Part shown: in pieces, positions 1-10,969 of the stretch
Position numbering within the stretch: the stretch's first letter is position 1
Layout: each line of letters begins with the position of its first letter
Assembly: GCA_007844125.1 (NCBI GenBank)
Contig: CM017572.1
Span: 36,587,929 to 36,651,928 of the forward strand
Direction of reading: 5' to 3'
Length of the DNA stretch: 64,000 nucleotides
From: Sinonovacula constricta
Taxonomy: Eukaryota > Mollusca > Bivalvia > Cardiida > Solecurtidae
Notes under the pieces: model-generated
Database searches by the model: none
Seen by the model: the letters and a program-made list of their open reading frames with translations, nothing else
Told to the model about the DNA's origin: nothing
Position numbers and translations under genes: made by a program

Positions 1-137
1 ATGATAATGTGACTAGAGTGTGGTATTATGCCAGGTGTTAAGGGCATGCTATACACAGTGAAGGCAGTACTATATCTGCTTCAAGTGGACGCCGTCTCCA
101 GATAAGTGAAATACTGTTGATGGGACGATAAACCTGA
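1..137 (+). mobile_element. SINE family C, 3' part (left end cut by window)
   Basis: The sequence matches the body of the fuller copies at 6655-6940, 23137-23445, 28461-28762 and 35041-35335. It shares the stretch around 'gtgtggtatcatgcc', 'atgctatacacagtgaagg' and the end 'gggacgataaaccc'. The tRNA-like head is missing because the window starts inside the element. Confidence 0.75.
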
Positions 138-579
138 TGATAATATTGATAATTCCTAAGGTAGAGGCATTCATCACAATCCTTTAGCCAGATTATTTAC
201 CGAAGAAGTGAATTTTTACAATGCAAATGGCTGAGGAATAAGCAGTACAAATATTACTTATTTTCTCATGACCAAAACCTTGCTGTGACTTGTAAAACAT
301 GTATTTCAAGCAATAAGGTTAACTCTTTTGCACATATTACCAAACATTACTCATGGAAGTCACATATCATTGGCTGATCATGTTCATTTAATGACAAACT
401 GGAACAGTCGAATTTGAAAACACTCATGCTGTCAATTTTTTTTATTGTATGCTATCTGTATATTGGTTGTGTAAGGTGAAGATTAAAACACTGACACTTT
501 TTGTCTTCATCTTCTGAAGCTGCAGAAATATCACGATGTAGAGTCATGATATTCAGTCGACAATGCCACACACTTGTCA

Positions 580-741
580 GAGAGGGCTGCTAAGGAAATG
601 CTAGATGTAATTTGTGATGTGATTGAGAACGATTTGAAGCAGAAATATGCTTCTGCTTATGCTGATCTCTCATGTGTGATAGCAGGAGGGTCTTTAACAA
701 GAGCAGCAAGTGTTATTTTTAAATTTAAAGACCATGTATGA
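580..741 (+). pseudogene. Unidentified protein-like fragment, possible transposon relic
   Basis: The + frame is open for about 52 codons. From the ATG at 598 it begins MLDVICDVIENDLKQ, continues to SCVIAGGSLTRAASVIF and stops at 739-741. The composition looks protein-like (helical, charged), unlike the surrounding AT-rich DNA. I do not recognise the family. No splice-site pair clearly makes it an exon of KLHL20, and its sequence does not resemble BTB, BACK or kelch modules. A decayed transposase fragment or a chance ORF are both possible. Confidence 0.25.
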
Positions 742-1001
742 CACCAATAAGATTTAAATTTTTAAGGTAAACATTTATTATTTTGTTGTTGTGTGAAGGC
801 ACCTCTTTGTTCGGTAGTGTCTCTTATTTTAGTGTCCATGGACCCAAAGGGCCTCCTTTCGAAGCTAGGTTGGACGCCGAATTTGTAAGTGTAAAAATAT
901 GAAGCAATGTACATGTCTTTGAGCTATGTGTGCAGCATGTAACAAAGTATGACGAAGAGGATGATAGTTACTGCTATGTACAGCAATGTTTTTTCTCGCA
1001 G

Positions 1002-4000
1002 ATATGATCCGCAGCTGAACAAATGGACTAAAGTGGCATCGATGAGTACCCGACGACTGGGTGTGGGCGTGGCCGTATTGGCAGGCTACCTGTATGCTGT
1101 CGGAGGCAGTGATGGAACCTCCCCTCTAAACACAGGTAAGAGACGACTGGGTGTGGCCGTATTGGCAGGCTACCTGTATGCTGTCGGAGGCAGTGATGGA
1201 ACCTCCCCTCTAAACACAGGTAAGAGATGACTGGGTGTGGGCATGGTCGTATTGGCAGGCTACCTGTATGCTGTCGGAGGCAGTGATGAAACCTCCCCTC
1301 TAAACACAGGTAAGAGACGACTGGGTGTGGGTGTATTGGCAGGCTACCTGTATGCTGTGGGGGGGGGGGGGGGGGCAGTAATGAAACCTTCCCTTTAAAC
1401 ACAGGTAAGAGACAACTGGGTGTGGGTGTGGGCGTATTGGCAGGCTACCTGTATGCTGTCGGGGGCAGTGATGGAACCTCCCCTCGGAACACAGGTAAGA
1501 GACAACAGTGTGTGGTTGTATTGGCAGGCTAATACCACCAAAAAGTTATATATGGCATCCCCATCTAAATTCATGCATACATTTATTTAAAATGATTGTT
1601 TTATTCAATTTTTTTAATTTTTCATCATTTAGCTCATCTTCATCTCTCTTCACTCTTGTATGATGTAAAAGTTGATTCTTTGTAAACATCTCCAGTAATA
1701 TAATTTAATTTTTATTTGTGACCCAGTTGAGCGTTATGATCCGCGAAGCAATCGGTGGACGCCCGTGTCTCCAATGGGTACAAGACGTAAACACCTGGGG
1801 GTGGCAGTGTACAACAACATGATCTATGCAGTGGGAGGGCGTGATGACACAACAGAACTAAGCAGTGCAGAGAAGTACAGTCCACAAAATAACACCTGGC
1901 AACCGGTTGTGGCCATGACGTCACGGAGAAGTGGGGTAAGTGGAAGCCCATCTTGGGTTGCTGAAAAAACATTGATATTTTAACAAACAAGGGTCTATAC
2001 AAAATGCATGCAAAATTGTAAGCACTATTGAGATGACTTGGCAAAAGTCATAGTAAACCTCAAAAATTAGTAATGTTTTCAGGCATTAAATTTCTCCAGG
2101 CGTTACATTTGTAAAATCTAAGTCGATTAGATTTTCACTTACATCTTTAAAACAAAGTTAGAAACAGAAAGTAATGACATTCTTTTTACTGATTTTTCTT
2201 TTTTACAAACCAATGTTAACTAATTTTTATTTGGATTTTAACCTCTTGGTATATAAAAGTTACATAAAACAATCTCATGAGAAGCCTCTATAAAAAGTAT
2301 GAGTTATGCTTAAAAAAGATTTCTACAAGCAGGCATTTTATTCTTTTAAAAATTTAATCATTTTTAATTATTTTCCATTATATTATGTCTATTTAGAGAA
2401 AAAGACATTGTAACATCTTCATGTTTGAGCATTTGTATCTTTGATCTCCCCAATGTTGGGTTTATGTTGCAGGTGAGACTGACAGTAGTCTTTGAACTCC
2501 CCAATGTTGGGTTTATGTTGCAGGTGGGACCGGCAGTAGTCTTTGATCTCCCCAATGTAGGGTTTATGTTGCAGGTTGGACCAGCAGTAGTCTTTGAACT
2601 CCCCAATGTTGGGTTTATGTTGCAGGTGGGACCGACAGTAGTCTTTGAACTCCCCAATGTTGGGTTTATGTTGCAGGTGGGACCGGCAGTAGTCTTTGAA
2701 CTCCCCAATGTTGGGTTTATGTTGCAGGTGGGACCGGCAGTAGTCTTTGAACTCCCCAATGTTGGGTTTATGTTGCAGGTGGGACCGGCAGTAGTCTTTG
2801 AACTCCCCAATGTTGGGTTTATGTTGCAGGTGGGGCTGGCAGTTGTCTTTGATCTCACCAATGTTGGGTTTATGTTGCAGGTGGGACCGGCAGTAGTCTT
2901 TGATCTCCCCAATGTTGGGTTTATGTTGCAGGTGGGGCTGGCAGTTGTCTTTGATCTCCTCAATGTTGGGTTTATGTTGCAGGTGGGGCTGGCAGTAGTC
3001 TTTGATTTCCCCAATGTTGGGTTTATGTTGCAGGTGGGGCTGGCAGTTGTCATTGATCTAACCAATGTTGGGTTTATGTTGCAGGTGGGGCTGGCAGTTG
3101 TCATTGATCTCCCCAATGTTGGGTTTATGTTGCAGGTGGGGCTGGCAGTCGTCATTGATCTAACCAATGTTGGGTTTATATTGCAGGTGGGGCTGGCAGT
3201 TGTCTTTGATCTCCCCAATGTTGGGTTTATGTTGCAGGTGGGGCTGGCAGTAGTCTTTGATCTCCCCAATGTTGGGTTTATGTTGCAGGTGGGGCTGGCA
3301 GTAGTCTTTGATCTCCCCAATGTTGGGTTTATGTTGCAGGTGGGGCTGGCAGTTGTCATTGATCTAACCAATGTTGGGTTTATGTTGCAGGTGGGGCTGG
3401 CAGTTGTCATTGATCTAACCAATGTTGGGTTTATGTTGCAGGTGGGGCTGGCAGTTGTCTTTGATCTCCCCAATGTTGGGTTTATATTGCAGGTGGGGCT
3501 GGCAGTAGTCTTTGATCTCCCCAATGTTGGGTTTATGTTGCAGGTGGGGCTGGCAGTTGTCATTGATCTAACCAATGTTGGGTTTATGTTGCAGGTGGGG
3601 CTGGCAGTTGTCTTTGGTCTCCCCAATGTTGGGTTTATGTTGCAGGTGGGGCTGGCAGTAGTCTTTGATCTCCCCAATGTTGGGTTTATGTTGCAGGTGG
3701 GGCTGGCAGTTGTCATTGATCTAACCAATGTTGGGTTTATGTTGCAGGTGGGGCTGGCAGTTGTCTTTGATCTTCTCAATGTAGGGTTTATGTTGCAGGT
3801 GGGACCGGCAGTAGTCTTTGAACTCCCCAATGTTGGGTTTATGTTGCAGGTGGGACCAGCAGTAGTCTTTGATCTCCCCAATGTTGGGTTTATGTTGCAG
3901 GTGGGGCTGGCAGTTGTCATTGATCTAACCAATGTTGGGTTTCTATTGCAGGTGGGGCTGGCAGTTGTCAATGGACAGTTGATGGCCATAGGAGGCTTTG

Positions 4001-4143
4001 ACGGTACAACATACCTAAAGACTATAGAGCAGTATGACCCGGAGAGCAACTGCTGGAAACTGTGTGGTGGCATGAACTATCGAAGACTAGGGGGAGGGGT
4101 GGGCGTGGTCAGGATGCCCCAACACGAGACACATCTCTGGTAG
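1002..4143 (+). CDS. KLHL20: Kelch-like protein 20 (KLHL20), C-terminal kelch exons, 5' part outside window
   Basis: Three coding exons encode about the last 177 residues: 1002-1135 (acceptor ctcgcag, donor GTAAGA), 1727-1935 (acceptor acccag, donor GTAAGT) and 3952-4143 (acceptor attgcag, stop TAG). Phases agree at both junctions. The protein reads [33 protein letters not shown], then [47 protein letters not shown], then [20 protein letters not shown] and [15 protein letters not shown], ending ETHLW. This matches the last kelch blades of animal KLHL20 nearly residue for residue; the double-glycine and YDP/W blade motifs are intact. In the family, KLHL20 is a substrate adaptor for CUL3 ubiquitin ligases (BTB and BACK domains bind CUL3, the kelch propeller binds substrate). 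The BTB/BACK exons are not in this window. Both introns are deformed by tandem arrays that copy the adjacent splice junctions, which could allow in-frame isoforms. Confidence 0.93.
1053..1530 (+). repeat. Tandem array of exon 3' end plus splice donor in KLHL20
   Basis: Five copies of the exon end, from about the codons RRLGV to SPLNT, are each followed by a donor cacag/GTAAGA. Donor boundaries fall after 1135, 1219, 1309, 1404 and 1494, so spacings are 84, 90, 95 and 90 nt. A sixth partial copy breaks off near 1530. The second copy stays in the KLHL20 frame and would add 28 residues. An in-frame TGA at 1228-1230 blocks longer readings. Copy four contains a long G run and copies four and five show more substitutions, as expected if the first copy is the selected one. 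Confidence 0.9.
2473..3951 (+). repeat. 51-bp minisatellite of splice acceptor plus exon start (29 units) in KLHL20
   Basis: Each unit begins with GTGGGGCTGGCAG and ends with a pyrimidine-poor acceptor 'tttatgttgcag'. Length is 1479 nt, exactly 29 x 51, and the reading frame never shifts. The first 18 nt of each unit copy the start of the last KLHL20 coding exon (VGLAVV); the other 33 nt copy the end of the intron. There are therefore 30 equivalent acceptors, all in the same phase. Units fall into subtypes ([33 protein letters not shown]) arranged in blocks, which suggests higher-order duplication. The array is open on both strands (long ORFs 2425-4143 + and 4073-2364 -), a consequence of a stop-free unit whose length is divisible by 3. 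Confidence 0.95.
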
Positions 4144-4458
4144 CAGGAAGGGGCAGGGCAAGGACACTGTTCATCCTGACAGGTTCAGCAGATATATACA
4201 TGTACCAGGCAGGCCCTTACTTTTGAAATGGACGAAAACTAAATGTGAAAGATATATGCATTCAAATCCTTGGATTTATTCCATACGGGCAAAAGATGTC
4301 CCATTTTTTGTCCAATTACATGAAGCAAGTGCAGAACTTGGTTCCTTTTGACAAGTTCTACAACAGTGATGAAAGTGGTTGAGAAACTGTAAAGCTGCCA
4401 GCTGTCAGGATCATCGTGATGTTTGTTTAATTAAAGGCATGGTACCCATTTGTTATAA

Positions 4459-4934
4459 TTAACCCTTTCATTGCCAGGCACTAAATTTCCAACATGTACC
4501 CATATTGCCAGGAACTGTCACTCTCGAAGCATTAGAGTATACCATCCGATGAATCATCTAACATACAAAGAATGTCTTCTGTCGAGTATATTTAATGTTT
4601 TCTGGACAAATTTTTATTTATTTTTTTTGTCCGCTACTCAAATTAACACTACTCAACTTAATTGAACTACCACTTGCGTCATCGCTATTTTGGATTAAAC
4701 AAAAATTGCGCATGGAAAATACCACCACCCTCGCTTCAAAATTTCAATACAGAACACATATCAGTGATGCATTTTCTAATTTTAATCATGTGTCTGGGTA
4801 ACGAAATATCATTGGTCACATGTATATGTTATTTAACAATTTTGGGAATTCCCTTATCAGGTTTACCCGTCTTGAGTATACATAACATTTTGTGCGGACA
4901 GGTCAACCCGTCTTAATGGCAGTGAAAGGGTTAA
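4459..4934. mobile_element. piggyBac-like MITE with TTAA target duplications
   Basis: TTAA at 4459-4462 and 4931-4934 flank a 468-bp element. The ends are CCCTTTCATTGCCAGG on the left and the inverse of CCCTTTCACTGCCA on the right. TTAA duplication with CCC/GGG termini is the hallmark of piggyBac-type elements. No transposase ORF is present, so it is non-autonomous. It lies about 300 bp past the KLHL20 stop, so it may be in the 3' UTR or just downstream. Confidence 0.85.
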
Positions 4935-5159
4935 GTTCATATCTGTTTTTGAGGTTTTCCACACAAAAAAATTCAAGCGTCAATAACAGAAGGCTCAGTA
5001 ATTGTATAAATAGGATATGGGGTCAAATTGAGTTAATTGTATTTTGCCATACTTCCACAGTGACTCTTTATTGATAAGCTGGATACATCTAAAAGTAGTT
5101 AAAGCACAATGTTGATTTGGGTCAACTTGTAGTTTGTTATTTATCAGCTTGATAATATG

Positions 5160-5215
5160 CTGCAAGTTGCTATAATGGTCATTAATCGTCGCTGCAATGT
5201 TTTTCAAAACAAATA
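5160..5215 (+). repeat. Fragment of SINE family B tail
   Basis: 'gttgctataatggtcatta' followed by 'cgtcgctgcaatg' matches the tail of family B SINEs at 5810-5850 and 18390-18420. Only the tail is recognisable. Confidence 0.5.
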
Positions 5216-5661
5216 TGAAGCAAGTAGCAATTATTTAAGTTATGAGCCCAAACCATGAAAAATCAGACATTCAGTATATTTAAACATTTTGAAATTTTTT
5301 AACTCAATTAGGCCTAGTGCCAATTTTAATATCACAGAGGAACACTGCCTAAATATCAGACAGTTGGCAGCCCAAGTTAAAAGTTTTGTGGAAGCTTTAT
5401 CATTGAGCCTGACATTCATCATGCTTCACCTATTGTTGAAAGAAAATCAAATATTGTTGGGCCTAATCTATCATTTAGGTTCAAACAGCATGTGACTCAG
5501 AGATGTCCTGTTCTCAATCATCAACAAATGTAAAGTATAGCTGTACATTATCATTAGCAATTTGTACAATCCTGGTTCTCTCAATGTTAATTTTTATGTG
5601 TTACTGGAGGTGTCCAACAGTTTCTTTATGTCAAATGCAATAACAATATTTTTTGCCGATT

Positions 5662-5850
5662 TGTAACTCCTCTGGCTGCTTAGCCTCTCATCGTGTGTGT
5701 TTGAGTCCCGTATGGGGTGAAGGACTTAATGTGAAAAAGTCTTGGTGCCGGTGGTTCTATCCAGACATATGTATGGGGTCTTCCTCCACCAAAAAGCTGA
5801 ACGTTGCTATAATGATCATAATTGGTCGCTGCAATGTATTTAAAAAAAAA
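5662..5850 (+). mobile_element. SINE family B (tRNA-derived head)
   Basis: A degenerate tRNA head with a B-box-like 'gtttgagtcccgtatgggg' is followed by the family body: 'gaaggacttaatgtg', 'gccggtggttctatcc' and 'ggtcttcctccaccaaaaa'. It ends in an A-rich tail at about 5840-5852. Several copies with the same order occur in the window on both strands. Confidence 0.8.
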
Positions 5851-6650
5851 AAACGAAACCAACTTGTTGAAGGGGAGATAACTTTGTCCAAACTGTCGGA
5901 CACCACCTTTAGTGGTTATGTATATGTCTATGGCGACGATGACATATAAGTCATGCATAGGTAAAATCAATTTACAAGGACAGTCAATTATTGTAAAGCA
6001 CAGCAGGGTAAATGAAAATACATTGACAAGGTTTATTGACAATCTCTTTCATTGTACATGTTGTATTGGATGCTTGCAAGTTCTTGTGTTTCATAGTAAG
6101 GTGGTATTACTTTGATTATAATTTAATCGTTGTTTTCTCACCAAGGGTATTGTTGCAATATTTTTATCAGGTGTTATAAGATTTAGTGAAGATCCAGTAT
6201 AAAAATACCTGAAATAAAAAGTATTGGAATTCAAGATAGAAATACTCAATTGGTCATGGGACATGTTAACTTTAGTAGTGGTTCTATTGTATTAATATTT
6301 TACTTCTTTATACAAAACAAAGTGATTTGCAGTGAGGTGGAACATTGTCTGTTGTCTTGTTAGAAAACACCTTTATCTTGAATTGATGTGAAATAGTTAA
6401 AAGTTTACATGTTAAATTTATATATAGCACCCCCTCCCCCCAGTAATTTGGTTTTGGACATACTTCTAATAATGCAGAAAAACAGTATAGTGCTTATTTC
6501 TGTGTTATTGCTGATAAATTCTGTGTGCTTGACCTGGCCTTTATAGGACTTGAACAATGGTATAATAAATGATCATTGACATCATTGTTTTTATTATTGT
6601 TATTTTTTTAAGCGATACCTGTTAAAATAACTTTAAAACATAGTTTCAAT
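5851..6650. other. Intergenic, no recognisable gene
   Basis: AT-rich sequence with short chance ORFs. No repeat family or conserved coding exon was identified. Confidence 0.5.
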
Positions 6651-6654
6651 TTGT

Positions 6655-6940
6655 AGAGCGTCGACTCCAGGTACGGGAGGCCTCGGCTTCAATCCCGGAC
6701 TGCGACGTACCAGGGTCGCTAAAAATGGTAGTGGTATAGCTTCCTTGCTAACACTCAAGCAAATATAAGGGTAGTTCCACGACTGGTTGGCCCAGTGTCA
6801 TGATAATGTGACTGGGTGTGGTATCATGCAGATGTTCACAGCATGCTATACACAGTGAAGGCAGCACTATATCTGCTTCAAGTGGACACCATTTCCAGAT
6901 AACTGAAATACTGTTGGTGGGATTATAAACCCAATAAACA
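6655..6940 (+). mobile_element. SINE family C, nearly full length
   Basis: A tRNA-like head with a B-box-like 'cttcaatcccggactgcg' is followed by the conserved body 'ggtagttccacgactgg', 'atgctatacacagtgaagg' and the end 'gggattataaaccca'. It has the same order as the minus-strand copies further right. Confidence 0.85.
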
Positions 6941-7464
6941 TAAACCATAGTTTTGTTATAACGCAGTTGCATTGTTTTAATTAACATAGATTATTGTATT
7001 TTATGTTATTTTGACTGTCAATGTATACAATGTATGTAAGTATTGACTGTTTATCATTAACATACTGTCTTATTCACTGTGCTTCAATTATTTCAGAGAT
7101 CTGTAAATGATGAGGCTAGAATTGAATCATTTGAATTCAATCATCATCACACTTTACCTTTTTAATCATACAATAAAACTTCAGCTCGCAATACAATAAA
7201 TATAAAATAATTTATACTTCATTACAGTATTTCTATGATTTACGATTCTAAAGTTCTGTTGTTACATTTTTTGAAGTGCTATGAAAACATTTTCTTAAAT
7301 TTTGATACCAGGGTATTTTTATCACATGGATAATATCTGTAACTTTAAACATGTTGCATTTACTTATTACCAAACTGTTAGTTTTTATCCACCCTATTTT
7401 TCATAATTGGCTATTACTTTCTTTTTTTTTAAACACACCATGGTACTATAATTTTTTTGTGAGC

Positions 7465-7975
7465 TGTGACTAGAGTTGGGTCGATAGCATTGATGCATGG
7501 GCCGATATCATCAATGCATGGCTGATATCATTGATGCATGGCCCGATATGCATCGGTGAATTGTGATAATTGCCTTGATGATACAGTATCGCGATACAAT
7601 GCTGAGGTATCAATAGGACAATACTATTATTATTCACTAAACAATATAATATATGTCCGTATTGTTTACTAACATGCCGATTACGTAACTGAAAAATGAA
7701 TCTATTATACCGCTAACGTAAATAAAGCAAAAGAATTTATATATTGAAGCGCTTAAATTCACAAAATATTTGTTTCAGGAACAGCCTTACATTGAGTTAC
7801 AGTGATGTTTTCACTTGATAAACCTATTTAACAATAAACAGAAACAAGGAAATTAATTTAGTAAGGCGTAAATTCATTAAATTGCATTTGTTTTGTAATG
7901 AAAATATCGTGATACTATATCACAATACAATTCAGATATCGTGATACATTTTCAGTGGCGATACATAACTCGAGC
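7465..7975. mobile_element. Foldback-like element with 'cgatatcat' motifs
   Basis: 'actagagttgggtcgata' on the left and the inverse of 'gcgatacataactcgagct' on the right form an imperfect inverted pair about 500 bp apart. Near the ends are short repeats of 'gatatcattgatgcatgg' and of 'atcgtgatac'. It looks like a non-autonomous DNA element. The superfamily is unclear and I see no clean target duplication. Confidence 0.45.
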
Positions 7976-8443
7976 TGTGGCATGGTGGTCTTTTATTTTA
8001 CAACCTGGCGTCTGTATGAACAGTCATGACTTTAGTCACATTATGTCAGTCTATAATTGGATGTTATGTCCATTATTAATAGCTCTTGACATTAATATCG
8101 TTTTTCATTATCTGGCATATTAAATTCAAACCCTCAGAACCATTTTCTTTCCCATACTGCCATTTCTTTAATATTTTCTATTTTGTTACTTCTCTCTCTC
8201 TCTCTCGGAGTTGCCATTGTTTCTTATTATTGTCACTGATTTTGTTTATACATAAAAATATTTATTTATTGGCTTTTGAATAAAAACAAAAGTATAATAT
8301 ATCTTGCTTGTTCTTACCATAATTTTGGAAATCCCCCCCCAGCAGAGACACATTTATACTGCGCTAACAAAAGGTAACGGGCAAAATGGCTTCTGTTCTA
8401 AGCCACTTAAATGGAAAATGAAAAAAGGAACATGGATGTATTA

Positions 8444-8707
8444 GCCGTCATTTTTGCCGATACTGTGCAGCAACATTTGTATCATTATAGCACAGGGTCA
8501 CATATGAGATGCCCAGGGACTAAACCCGGCCTGTCCATTATACTGATACCAAGGAGTCGGGCATAATGCTGTCCCCTTAGCCCTGAACTTAAGAGGGAAG
8601 CCACTACTACCAACTTCAAGGTATTTGGTTTGACCCAGCCGGGGTTCGAATCCACGACCTCCTGATCCGCAAGCTGAGGCTCTACCTCTTGAGCTATTGC
8701 AGCCAGT
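8444..8707 (-). mobile_element. SINE family A (tRNA-derived)
   Basis: Read on the minus strand it starts with 'GCAATAGCTCAAGAGGTAG' (an A-box-like head), then has a B-box-like GGTTCGAATCC segment in 'cggggttcgaatccacgac'. It ends with the family tail (+ strand 'tttttgccgatactgtgcag'). Four other copies with the same layout occur in the window. Confidence 0.88.
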
Positions 8708-8708
8708 G

Positions 8709-9193
8709 ATGTGTTAAAAGTGAAATCCGACAGTTTGCCTATATCTTATATATGCAACAATATCTGACCTCTGTTTGGGGTACTTGTGCATAATTTATGT
8801 AGAAAAACATACTTTAGTCTAAGCTTTGGCAATTTTCAACAGTATCCCAATTTTGGGGCAGTAAAATTCGTTAATCAACATTTAAAACGTTCATTTTTTT
8901 CAAATCTATAAGAATGATTGGGTATTTCTAAAAATAGACATCGACGTCACAGCGTATGATGTGGATGAGCTAAAAAAATAAGTGGTCGAGTGGTTTTCTT
9001 AGTTTAAAAGTAGCTAACTGTGCAGCGTGGCTCAGATAGAAAATACGTCTTCATAATGACAATTGTGATGTGATGGTACACTTTTCAAGCCAAGTGTAGG
9101 ACATCAGTTAACAGCATTTTACGATATCTGTTCATGTAATAAGATGTTTAATGAAAATATTTTGGGTCCAAAACTGTCGGATACCACCTTTAA
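8709..9193 (-). mobile_element. TTAA-flanked MITE family M1 (about 0.48 kb)
   Basis: The left end is 'gttaaaagtgaaatccgacag' and the right end 'aaactgtcggataccac' followed by 'ctttaa', giving inverted ends flanked by TTAA. The interior is shared in order with 25065-25530, 47888-48350 and 59925-60410 ('gatgtcctacac', 'gccacgctgcacagttagct', 'gcacaagtacccc'). There is no ORF. TTAA targets with purine-rich AGG ends would fit Kolobok- or piggyBac-type transposition; the superfamily is inferred only. Confidence 0.75.
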
Positions 9194-9820
9194 GTTTTGC
9201 AAAACGCTTTATTAAGTACAACCTGCAGTCTTTCAACATTGCTAATCTAACATGCATATGTCCACAATGTGGTCCCCCAAAATACTAGCTTACAATGACA
9301 AGAGTCTCAACATTTATTCTTTGCATAGTGAAATATAATTGACAAATTTACTGCTACTAAAAGTTATCAGAAAACGTGTATGAATGGAATAATTTATACA
9401 TTTTTTTTAACATGCTAACAACAAGTCGCAATAGACCCTAGATTTTGATGCCAAATTCTAGATTTCAGGAACTTTACACTTGCCTTTTTTTCTGCCATGT
9501 ATTTTATTTAATGTTTTAAACACTGAAAACAACATTGAAATTATTCTTAACAATAGTTACACATTCAGTTCCTGCATAAATACTAAAATATATGAGCACA
9601 ATTGTTAGTTAACCTGAGAGCAACTAGACTTGGCCGTAGTTCCATTGGCCTTCAACGATGATAAACTTTGTGAGAAATCTGTACAAGAATGAAGGCTAAA
9701 TCCTTGTTATTGCTTACCTAAACCTCCTTTTCTTCTCTTGGTTTAAAATCATTTTGTTTTTGATCTTTTATCATAGCTTGTAACATATTTTTGTGAATTG
9801 TTTTTACTTATGTTGATGTA
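9194..9820. other. Intergenic, no recognisable gene
   Basis: AT-rich, with no coding exon or repeat family identified before the 75-bp array. Confidence 0.45.
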
Positions 9821-9824
9821 CAGA

Positions 9825-10885
9825 ATTCAGTTACCTGTAACTTCTCATAACTAAAGGTGATTCAACCTGTCTTTCCTCATGTTAAACTACAGAATTAAGT
9901 AACCTGTGACCTCATTACTACCAGAGATTCAACCTGTTACTCGTCTTTCCTCATGTTGATGTACAGAATTCAGTAACCTGTGACTTCTTAAAACTACCAG
10001 AGATACAACCTGTTATTTGTTTTTCCTCATGTTGATTTACACAATTAAGTAACCTGGGACCTCTGAACTACCAGTTAATCAACCTGCAATTTGTTTTTTT
10101 CTCATGTTGATTTACAGAATTAAGTAACCTTTGTCTTCTCATAACTACCAGTCATTCAACCTGTTACTCGTCTTTCCTCATGTTGACATACAAAATTCAG
10201 TAACCCGTGACCTCATAACTACCAAAGATTCAACCTGTTATTTGTCTTTCCTTATGTTGATGTACAGAATTAAGTAACCTGTGACCTCATTACTACCAAA
10301 GATTCAACCTGTTACTTGTCTTTCCTTATGTTGATGTACAGAATTAAGTAACCTGTGACTACTCAAAACTAAGAGAAATTCAACCTGTTATTTGTTTTTC
10401 CTCATGTTGATTTACAGAGTTAAGTAACCTGTGACCTCTGAATTACCAGTGAACCAACCTGTTATTTGTTTTTTCTTATGTTGATTTACAGAGTTAAGTA
10501 ACCTGTGACCTCTGAATTACCAGTGAACCAACCTGTTATTTGTTTTTCCTTATGTTGATTTACAGAATTAGGTAACCTGTAACTCCTCATAACTAAAGGT
10601 GATTCAACCTGTCTTTCCTCATGTTGAACTACAGAATTAAGTAACCTGTGACTTCTCATAACTAAAGGTGATTCAACCTGTTACTCATCTTTCCTCATGT
10701 TAAACTACAGAATTAAGTAACCTGTTAATACTCATAACTACCAGTCATTTAACCTGTTGCTTGTCTTTCAGTATGTTAACATACACAATTAAGTAATTTG
10801 CTTCTCATAAGCAACCACTGATTAAACTTGTCACTTGTCTTTCCTGATGCTGTCGTTCAGAATTATGTAACCTGTGGCTTCACAT
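9825..10885. repeat. Tandem repeat, about 75-bp unit, about 14 copies
   Basis: The unit contains 'cagaattaagtaacctgtga', an 'aactaccag' segment and 'ttcaacctgttac', followed by 'tttcctcatgttgat'. Copies are 65-83 bp apart and diverge by substitutions and small indels. It ends about 85 bp from the RBM18 stop codon at 10970, so on the RBM18 strand it could form most of the 3' UTR or the immediate downstream region. Confidence 0.85.
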
Positions 10886-10969
10886 AAACACAGAGTTTAC
10901 CAATGACTTACAATTAACAGCACGTAAGTAAAATTAGTCAAATTGAAGAGAATTACTCTTGTCCCCAGT

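Noticed and set aside
2364..4143. Two long ORFs (572 and 569 codons) as repeat-protein genes
   Set aside because: Both are produced by a stop-free 51-bp repeat. The plus one ends in the genuine KLHL20 exon, and the repeat has acceptor sites at its unit borders, so splicing explains it better.
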